A stretch of DNA of 63,926 bases from an uncultured Granulosicoccaceae bacterium (GTDB lineage Bacteria > Pseudomonadota > Gammaproteobacteria > Granulosicoccales > Granulosicoccaceae). Both the position numbers and the translations under genes were made by a program. The stretch lies in contig CALFCF010000083.1 in the NCBI GenBank assembly GCA_937951345.1, positions 1-63,926 of the forward strand, in the 5' to 3' direction. Positions within the stretch are counted from its first letter, which is position 1. Each line of letters begins with the position of its first letter. This document shows, one piece after another, positions 57,998-63,926 of this stretch. The notes beneath the pieces are model-generated. The model had not been told where the DNA came from. It made no database searches and saw nothing but the letters and a program-made list of their open reading frames with translations.

Positions 57998-58993
57998 ATG
58001 ACCAGAGCGTTTGCTTTTCTTTTCCCCGGTCAGGGGTCTCAGTCGGTTGGGATGCTGTCCGAACTGGCCGCAGAGCACCCTGTTGTACGGGATACATTCA
58101 GTGAAAGTTCCGACGCATTGGGATTTGATCTTTGGGCGCTGGCACAGGATGGCCCGGCTGATAAACAGAAGGATACGCGCAACACGCAACAACTGATGCT
58201 GGCAAGTGGCGTTGCCTGCGCTCGCGTCTGGCAGGCACAAGACGGGCCGGCGCCTGTAGCTATGGCTGGGCACAGTGTTGGAGAATTTGCGGCAATGGTT
58301 GCCAGTGATGCGCTATCTTTTGTCGATGCGGTGAATCTGGTCAAACAGAGAGCTGAGTTGATGGCTGATGCCGTTGCTGACGGGGTGGGCGGCATGGCCG
58401 CAGTCCTTGGGCTTGATGATGATAAGGTCGTCGCAGTGTGTGCAGAAGCTGTACAGCAGATGACCGCATCGGGCGATGCTACCGGGCCGGTTGTAGAAGC
58501 CGTCAACTTCAATGCACCCGGACAGGTCGTTATTTCCGGCCACTTGAGCGCGATCGAGGTCGCGTCCGGATTGGCCAAGGCAGCTGGCGCGCGTAAGGTT
58601 ATGCCGGTACCTGTCAGTGTGCCTAACCACAGTGCGCTGATGCGTCCGGCTGGTGAAAAACTCATGCCTGCTATTGATGCACTTGATTGGCATCTACCCG
58701 CAGTGCCGGTTGTGCAAAACGTAGCGGCTACCCTACCGGCAGATGTCGGGGAAATGCTCGAATCTCTAAAGGTTCATGTATTCAGCCCGGTACGCTGGAC
58801 GCAATCCATGGCAACTCTGGTCGAACAAAAAGGAGTCGAGTTGTTCATTGAACTTGGTCCGGGAAAGGTGTTGACCGGTATGGGTAAACGCATTGATAAA
58901 ACACGTCCGGTTTATCCCGTTTTCGATTCCGGTACGCTCGCCAGTGCACTCGCAGATGCGCGTGTGTCAGATACCGCGCAACAAGATGCCTGA
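57998..58993 (+). CDS. fabD: Malonyl-CoA:ACP transacylase
   Basis: 331 residues. FLFPGQGSQSVGM at the N-terminus, nucleophile Ser in GHSVGEFAAMV and catalytic His in SVPNHSALM are conserved, with ELGPGKVLTGMGKR near the end. It loads malonyl groups onto ACP for fatty acid synthesis. It starts a fabD-fabG-acpP-fabF run; fabH and plsX are not directly upstream. Confidence 0.97.
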   Translation: MTRAFAFLFPGQGSQSVGMLSELAAEHPVVRDTFSESSDALGFDLWALAQDGPADKQKDTRNTQQLMLASGVACARVWQAQDGPAPVAMAGHSVGEFAAMVASDALSFVDAVNLVKQRAELMADAVADGVGGMAAVLGLDDDKVVAVCAEAVQQMTASGDATGPVVEAVNFNAPGQVVISGHLSAIEVASGLAKAAGARKVMPVPVSVPNHSALMRPAGEKLMPAIDALDWHLPAVPVVQNVAATLPADVGEMLESLKVHVFSPVRWTQSMATLVEQKGVELFIELGPGKVLTGMGKRIDKTRPVYPVFDSGTLASALADARVSDTAQQDA

Positions 58994-59030
58994 TTCGTTT
59001 TGTTTAATTTCCTGAATTTAAAATCCCGCT

Positions 59031-59774
59031 ATGTTGCTTGAAAATCGTATTGCTCTAGTCACAGGGGCCAGTCGCGGAATTGGCAAAGCTGTTGCCGATC
59101 GGCTGGGTACTGAAGGAGCTTGTGTTATCGGCACGGCCACATCAGAGGCGGGTGCTGAGGCAATCTCGAAACGCTTTGCTGATGCCGGGCTAAAGGGTTG
59201 CGGCATGCAACTCGACGTGACTGTGCCTGAGCAGATTTCCAGTGTCATCGAAATCATATCGGATAAGTACGGTGCCGTTGAAATTCTGGTAAATAATGCG
59301 GGTATCACGCGTGACAACCTGTTCATGCGATTAAAAGATGATGAATGGAACGACATTATTGATACCAATCTGACTGCTGTATTTCGGGTTTGCAAAGCCT
59401 GCATCCGCCCGATGGTTAAAGCGCGCTATGGGCGCATCATTAATATTGGTTCCGTTGTGGGTTCAACCGGTAATCCCGGTCAAACCAACTATGCTGCGGC
59501 TAAGGCGGGTCTGACCGGATTTACCAAGTCGCTGGCGCGTGAACTCGGTTCACGTGGTGTCACGGCAAACACGATTGCACCCGGATTTATTGAATCCGAT
59601 ATGACTGATGAACTCTCAGATGATCAGAAAGAGGCGTTGCTGGGTTCAATTGCGCTGGGGAAAATGGGGCAGGCTACTGATGTTGCTCATGCGAGTGTAT
59701 TCCTGGCCTCTGAAATGGGCGACTACATCACCGGCCAGACATTGCACGTCAACGGTGGCATGTTCATGCCTTGA
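59031..59774 (+). CDS. fabG: 3-oxoacyl-ACP reductase
   Basis: 247 residues of the short-chain dehydrogenase family: cofactor motif TGASRGIGKAV, NNAGITRDNLFMRL, catalytic Ser in NIGSVVGSTGNPGQ and YAAAKAG (Tyr-Lys). It makes the first reduction of each elongation cycle with NADPH. Tight spacing (37 bp) after fabD supports one operon. Confidence 0.97.
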   Translation: MLLENRIALVTGASRGIGKAVADRLGTEGACVIGTATSEAGAEAISKRFADAGLKGCGMQLDVTVPEQISSVIEIISDKYGAVEILVNNAGITRDNLFMRLKDDEWNDIIDTNLTAVFRVCKACIRPMVKARYGRIINIGSVVGSTGNPGQTNYAAAKAGLTGFTKSLARELGSRGVTANTIAPGFIESDMTDELSDDQKEALLGSIALGKMGQATDVAHASVFLASEMGDYITGQTLHVNGGMFMP

Positions 59775-59936
59775 TGTAACAGCGTGGTAATCCCTATAAC
59801 GCGTTAATTGGTACAATAATGGTACTTTTAGCTCTCTGGTGTATGGCACCGGAGGTGTGTCTTTATTACAATAGCGCGTCGCTAAGTCAGCGATGCACTA
59901 TCAAGTCAAAATCTCACTACAGGGGTCATAGCGAAC

Positions 59937-60176
59937 ATGAGCAGTATTGACGATCGCGTCAAAAAAATTGTTGTAGAACAACTGGGTGTCAAAGAAGATG
60001 AAGTCACCGGAACTGCATCATTTGTGGATGATTTAGGGGCTGACTCTCTGGACACAGTGGAGCTCGTCATGGCTCTTGAAGAAGAATTCGATTGCGAAAT
60101 TCCTGACGAAGAAGCAGAAAAAATCACCACCGTGCAGCAGGCCGTTGATTACGTAAACGCAAATCTGCCAGCATAA
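59937..60176 (+). CDS. acpP: Acyl carrier protein
   Basis: 79 residues, acidic, with the phosphopantetheine site Ser37 in [19 protein letters not shown]. It carries acyl chains during fatty acid synthesis. A 160-bp gap before it and 600 bp after suggest its own promoter and a terminator or attenuator, as expected for a highly expressed protein. Confidence 0.98.
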   Translation: MSSIDDRVKKIVVEQLGVKEDEVTGTASFVDDLGADSLDTVELVMALEEEFDCEIPDEEAEKITTVQQAVDYVNANLPA

Positions 60177-60784
60177 TTTTGTTCTTCAGTAGAAACCACT
60201 CGGCTTTTGCGAGGCGCCAGTAAATTTGCGTACTCGCAGTAGGCGCTTGTGTATACACAACCCTGATTGCTCGATAACCGGGCAATCAGGCGTTACGCGA
60301 ACGCATGCCGGGACATCCTATTAAGTTCTGACGTGTTCGCACGTGTTCTGACACATCCCGGCGTGCTTCGTTTTTTGATGGATTGATGCATGTGTGCATC
60401 GGGTTTCTGGTGAGCCTAACCGATTCAGCAGCGCGCCTTACTCAGTCGCTTGATAAAATCTCACCTTGAACTGGTACGGGTTGGTGAAGTGACACGCTCA
60501 CCCTGCCTGTGGAGAATCAATCCATATAGTGTGTTTCGGTTCGAAATTAGTTGTGACCACATTCAGTTGAACATTTTGCGCAATGATTTGATCGGATTGG
60601 ATAGTGGTACGCCATACAAGTCGTTACTCGTACATGGCGCGGAGCGAAAAAATGCGCTTAGGCGGCACAGCCAGATGAGACTGGCAAGAACTGCTGCGGA
60701 ACTGTCGCAGAAATTACGGGTTTCCTTAACCGATTTCATCAAACAGCTTAATTACCAGGATGAGGGCAACAGGAGAATGTTTCA
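60177..60784. other. Palindrome-rich gap between acpP and fabF
   Basis: 608 bp where many gammaproteobacteria have about 100. It holds TTGTGTATACACAA (60247-60260, a perfect 14-bp palindrome), a 9-bp stem at 60262-60290 (CCTGATTGC/GCAATCAGG), GCCGGGA ... TCCCGGC pairing about 50 bp apart (near 60308-60362), and GATGCATGTGTGCATC (60385-60400). A possible ORF occupies the right half. The stems could act as attenuator or RNA-stability elements for abundant acpP mRNA. Confidence 0.5.
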
Positions 60785-60788
60785 GTGA
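60450..60788 (+). CDS. Unrecognised ORF upstream of fabF, 112 residues
   Basis: A TTG-initiated open frame that ends TGA overlapping the fabF GTG (GTGA), so coupling would be possible. The C-terminal part ([20 protein letters not shown]) could be helical. There is no good ribosome site and I recognise no family. It may be a lineage-specific small protein or an untranslated leader. Confidence 0.3.
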   Translation: MIKSHLELVRVGEVTRSPCLWRINPYSVFRFEISCDHIQLNILRNDLIGLDSGTPYKSLLVHGAERKNALRRHSQMRLARTAAELSQKLRVSLTDFIKQLNYQDEGNRRMFQ

Positions 60789-62023
60789 CTAAAAGGCGCG
60801 TTGTGGTTACAGGATTAGGGCTGGTAACACCGGTCGGTAATACTGTGGCTTCAGCCTGGGAAAATATCGTTAACGGTGTTTCGGGCGTCCGTACAATTTC
60901 CGCTTTCGATGCATCTTCGTTCGCAACACAATTCAGTGCATCTGTCCGCGACTTCAAGATAGAAGACTATTTTGAAAAGAAAGAAGCGCGACGTATGGAT
61001 ACATTCGTACACTTCGGTGTTGCAGCTGGTATTCAGGCAATGGACGATGCGGGTTTTGAGGTTACAGAAGCCAATGCAGGGCGCGTGGGTGCGGCTATAG
61101 GTTCGGGTATTGGCGGGTTACCGAATATCGAAAGACAACACAGTGCGTTATTGAACGGCGGTGCACGCAAAGTTTCTCCCCTGTTTGTCGCATCGACGAT
61201 TACGAATATGATCGCCGGTAATCTGTCGATTCGTTACGGTATCAAAGGTCCGAACTACTGCATTGTCACTGCCTGTGCTGCAGGTACGCACAACATCGGT
61301 GATGCTGCACGGATGATTCGCTACGGTGAGGTTGATGCCATGTTGTGTGGTGGTGCTGAAATGGCAACATCGCCACTTGGTCTTGCAGGTTTTGGTGCAG
61401 CACGTGCCTTGTCCACGCGAAACGACGAACCGGAAAAAGCCAGTCGACCCTGGGATAAGAATCGTGATGGATTTGTACTCGGTGATGGTGCCGGCGTCCT
61501 CCTGCTTGAAGACTATGAGAGCGCAACCAAGCGCGGTGCTGATATCTATTGCGAGCTGGTTGGCAGCGGAATGAGTAGCGATGCTTATCACATCACATTG
61601 CCGTCTCCCAATGGTGAGGGTGCGCAGCTGTGTATGCAAAACGCCTTACGGGACGCCGGGCTCGAACCTGGAGATGTTGACTATGTTAATGCGCATGGGA
61701 CATCAACCGCAGCCGGTGATTTGGCAGAGAACGTCGCAGTGAAAACACTGTTTGGTGATCACGTCAAAAAACTACTGGTGAGTTCAACCAAGTCGATGAC
61801 TGGTCATTTGCTCGGCGCAGCCGGTGGCGTTGAAGCTGTGTTCTCTGTTCTTGCACTGCGAGACAACATCGCACCGCCAACGATAAATCTCGATGAACCT
61901 GACGAAGGTTGTGATCTTGACTACGTGGCTCATGAATCACGGCAGCACAAGATTGAAGTCGCGCTGTCTAACTCGTTTGGCTTTGGTGGTACAAACGGCA
62001 GTCTGATTTTCCGCGCTATCTGA
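60785..62023 (+). CDS. fabF: 3-oxoacyl-ACP synthase II
   Basis: 412 residues, GTG start after AGGAG. The Cys-His-His triad is visible: Cys in [14 protein letters not shown], His in [11 protein letters not shown] and His in [13 protein letters not shown]. It condenses malonyl-ACP with growing acyl-ACP and controls temperature-dependent fatty acid composition. It is followed 10 bp later by mltG; pabC, often between them, is absent. Confidence 0.97.
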   Translation: MTKRRVVVTGLGLVTPVGNTVASAWENIVNGVSGVRTISAFDASSFATQFSASVRDFKIEDYFEKKEARRMDTFVHFGVAAGIQAMDDAGFEVTEANAGRVGAAIGSGIGGLPNIERQHSALLNGGARKVSPLFVASTITNMIAGNLSIRYGIKGPNYCIVTACAAGTHNIGDAARMIRYGEVDAMLCGGAEMATSPLGLAGFGAARALSTRNDEPEKASRPWDKNRDGFVLGDGAGVLLLEDYESATKRGADIYCELVGSGMSSDAYHITLPSPNGEGAQLCMQNALRDAGLEPGDVDYVNAHGTSTAAGDLAENVAVKTLFGDHVKKLLVSSTKSMTGHLLGAAGGVEAVFSVLALRDNIAPPTINLDEPDEGCDLDYVAHESRQHKIEVALSNSFGFGGTNGSLIFRAI

Positions 62024-62033
62024 GTAGTGTAGC

Positions 62034-63068
62034 GTGAAGAAACTGGTCGGCTTTTTCGCGTTGTTGTTGATAGTTGCCGGGATCGCAGCAGTTTACGCAT
62101 GGTACGACTACCGCAACACTCTGTCGGCTGAAATAGGGCTTGCGCAGGGAGGCGTCTCAGGCAGTGGCGAAGCTACTTTTGTCGTAGAGCGTGGCTGGAG
62201 CGCGAAGCGCACTGCAAATGAACTGGCAGCGCGTGGATTCATAAACAAGCCCCATTGGTTCTACCTGCATGCCCGCATGCAACCGCAGTTGACGGGCCAA
62301 GAGCGCAACATTAAATCGGGCGAATATGTCATCAGTGATTCTTTGACAGTCGAATCGCTGTTTGAATTGTTAGTCAATGGTCAATCGCTGCAGTACAGCC
62401 ACGCAATTATTGAAGGTACAACCTTCAAGCAGTTGCTCAAATCGCTTGCTGATGTGGACTCATTACGGCAAACAGCTGACACTGCATCAGGTGATTCGGT
62501 GATGCAGGCACTGGGTCAACCGGGGGTACACCCTGAAGGCCTTTTCTTTGCTGATACCTATAACTTCCCGCGAGATACCAGCGATCTCGATTTTTTACGC
62601 CGTTCACATGAGCTGCTCACTGAGGTGCTCGACGAGGAATGGCGTAATCGTGCAGAAAATCTTCCCTACGAAAGCCCTTACGAAGCACTGATAATGGCTT
62701 CTATCATAGAAAAAGAATCAGCGGTCGCAGAAGAGAGGCCGTTGATCGCGGGTGTCTTTGTTTCACGTTTGCGAAAGGGTATGCGTTTGCAAACCGATCC
62801 GACGGTGATTTACGGCATTGGCGACAGTTACGATGGCAATATCCGACGGCGAGATCTGCGCACAGATACGCCCTATAACACCTATACCCGCGCCGGGTTG
62901 CCACCAACACCGATTGCGATGGTAGGGCGTGAAGCCATTAATGCTGCACTGAATCCGGATGACACAGATAAATTGTTCTTTGTATCAAAAGGCGATGGTA
63001 CCCATCACTTCTCTAAAACGGTAGAAGAGCACAATGCCGCGGTACGAAAATATCAATTAAAACGTTGA
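62034..63068 (+). CDS. mltG: Endolytic murein transglycosylase MltG
   Basis: 344 residues, GTG start. One N-terminal membrane helix (LVGFFALLLIVAGIAAVYAW), a LysM-like region, and the YceG catalytic domain with the key Glu in MASIIEKESAVAEER and GMRLQTDPTVIYGIG. It cuts nascent glycan strands and so sets their length. The mltG-tmk order is conserved. Confidence 0.96.
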   Translation: MKKLVGFFALLLIVAGIAAVYAWYDYRNTLSAEIGLAQGGVSGSGEATFVVERGWSAKRTANELAARGFINKPHWFYLHARMQPQLTGQERNIKSGEYVISDSLTVESLFELLVNGQSLQYSHAIIEGTTFKQLLKSLADVDSLRQTADTASGDSVMQALGQPGVHPEGLFFADTYNFPRDTSDLDFLRRSHELLTEVLDEEWRNRAENLPYESPYEALIMASIIEKESAVAEERPLIAGVFVSRLRKGMRLQTDPTVIYGIGDSYDGNIRRRDLRTDTPYNTYTRAGLPPTPIAMVGREAINAALNPDDTDKLFFVSKGDGTHHFSKTVEEHNAAVRKYQLKR

Positions 63069-63132
63069 TAATAATTAGCCTGGCTTTGCCGGAACGTTGT
63101 GTCTGTCTAAGAAAATAACTGAGCAATGAGTA

Positions 63133-63765
63133 ATGAGCGGCTTGTTTGTTTCAATCGAAGGGGTCGAGGGGGCTGGTAAATCGACTAACCACCGGTTTAT
63201 CTGCGATTATTTACGTGCAGCCGAACATATTGTAGTGGCGACGCGTGAACCCGGTGGTACGGCCGAGGCTGAGAAAATCCGTTCGGTATTACTCGATAGT
63301 CAGAATACACTGGATGCTGCAAGCGAAGCATTATTGATGTTTGCTGCGCGACAAGAGCACCTGAAACATGTGATCAGACCAGCGCTAGCTGCGGGTCAAA
63401 CAGTCGTGACAGATCGCTTTGTCGATGCCAGCTACGCCTACCAGGGCAAGGGTCGAGGCCTGGGGTTTGATTTTATATCTACGCTTGATGCTCTGGTGGT
63501 TGGGCCCACCGTACCGGATGTGACGCTCTATCTGGATTTGGATATAGATGAAGGACGCCGTCGCGTTGCCTCCCGCGGCGTGGCACCGGATCGCATAGAG
63601 CAGGAAGATCGCGACTTTTTTAATCTGGTACGTGAAGGCTATCTCGAGCGGGCACAGACTCAGCCGAATCGTTTTCGCGTCATTGATGCCGGCAAAACGC
63701 TTGCCGAAGTGCAGACATCCCTTACCATCGTGTTGCAGGATGTGCTGCAGGCGAATCCCAAGTAA
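63133..63765 (+). CDS. tmk: Thymidylate kinase
   Basis: 210 residues. P-loop EGVEGAGKST, the DR(F/Y) motif in VVTDRFVDASYAYQG, and a lid region (RGVAPDRIEQED) are typical. It phosphorylates dTMP to dTDP. The usual followers (holB, pilZ, tatD) would lie beyond the window. Confidence 0.96.
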   Translation: MSGLFVSIEGVEGAGKSTNHRFICDYLRAAEHIVVATREPGGTAEAEKIRSVLLDSQNTLDAASEALLMFAARQEHLKHVIRPALAAGQTVVTDRFVDASYAYQGKGRGLGFDFISTLDALVVGPTVPDVTLYLDLDIDEGRRRVASRGVAPDRIEQEDRDFFNLVREGYLERAQTQPNRFRVIDAGKTLAEVQTSLTIVLQDVLQANPK

Positions 63766-63806
63766 CTGATATCCACAAACCTGCTCTATTGACGAAGGCG
63801 AAAACA

Positions 63807-63926
63807 ATGACAATGAAAACTAAGCAATTTCCAGTTAGAAAAGCAGTTTTGGCACCGCTGTGGATGTTCGCACACTGTTTTCTATTCACCCCCAGTGCCC
63901 GTCTGCCGTCGCAGCTCACTCGATTG
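63807..63926 (+). CDS. N-terminus of a possible exported protein (cut by window edge)
   Basis: From ATG 63807 forty codons stay open to the window end. A basic start (MTMKTKQFPVRK) and a hydrophobic stretch (AVLAPLWMFAHCFLF) resemble a signal peptide. GAAGGCGA upstream could serve as ribosome site. Without the rest I cannot name it. Confidence 0.35.
   Translation, partial: MTMKTKQFPVRKAVLAPLWMFAHCFLFTPSARLPSQLTRL

Overview
The window reads as the chromosome of a free-living, probably marine, gammaproteobacterium of about 50% GC. The evidence is the gene neighbourhoods (rlmN-pilF-hisS-yfgM-bamB-der, smc-zipA-ligA, fabD-fabG-acpP-fabF-mltG-tmk, nrdR-ribD), the type IV pilus genes, and a tmRNA whose tag peptide reads ANDDNYALAA. 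I cannot name a genus. All calls were made by eye from translations and motifs; no database search was run.

Left part (1-16.1 kb). A Rieske oxygenase gene cut by the window edge is translationally coupled to a divergent PanB-like gene. A MarR regulator is transcribed away from them, and two adjacent palindromes lie between. A strong two-way terminator separates this from a minor-pilin operon on the minus strand (fimT-pilV-pilW-pilX-pilE). The tip protein gene pilY1 is transcribed divergently from it instead of sitting inside it. Next come a cytosolic formylglycine-type sulfatase, an OmpR-type two-component pair, and a secreted trypsin-like protease with a GlyGly-CTERM-like tail followed by a small secreted protein.

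Accessory part (16.5-22.6 kb). An FG-GAP lipoprotein gene precedes a segment bounded by two 52-bp direct repeats of the ssrA 3' end and terminator. This is best read as a decayed island integrated at ssrA. It holds the last 116 codons of a patatin-like phospholipase barrel, a large Kelch/carbohydrate-binding surface protein with a C-terminal anchor, and one doubtful small ORF. No integrase is left. Intact ssrA lies at the right border.

Middle part (23-36.7 kb). purL, an orphan DUF4011-like protein without a helicase, msrP-msrQ followed by a PaaE-like flavin/2Fe-2S reductase, mdh (minus strand), nrdR-ribD, and an HslV-like Ntn hydrolase with a predicted N-terminal serine.

Right part (37-63.9 kb). 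Mostly core genes on the plus strand: ndk, rlmN, pilF, hisS, yfgM, bamB, der, smc, zipA, ligA, dapB, fabD, fabG, acpP, fabF, mltG, tmk. Two inserts on the minus strand break the usual order: a TAXI-type binding protein overlapping a GGDEF/EAL membrane protein (between bamB and der), and an M23 peptidase (between der and smc). rodZ and ispG (between pilF and hisS), plsX-fabH (before fabD) and pabC (between fabF and mltG) are absent from their usual places, and acpP-fabF is split by about 600 bp rich in palindromes.

Best leads for new biology are the ssrA-bounded island, the orphan DUF4011-like protein, the PanB paralogue with altered metal-site residues beside a Rieske oxygenase, the Ser-type HslV-like hydrolase, the overlapping TAXI/c-di-GMP pair, and the reductase behind msrPQ. 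None of these is proved to be a new system by sequence alone.
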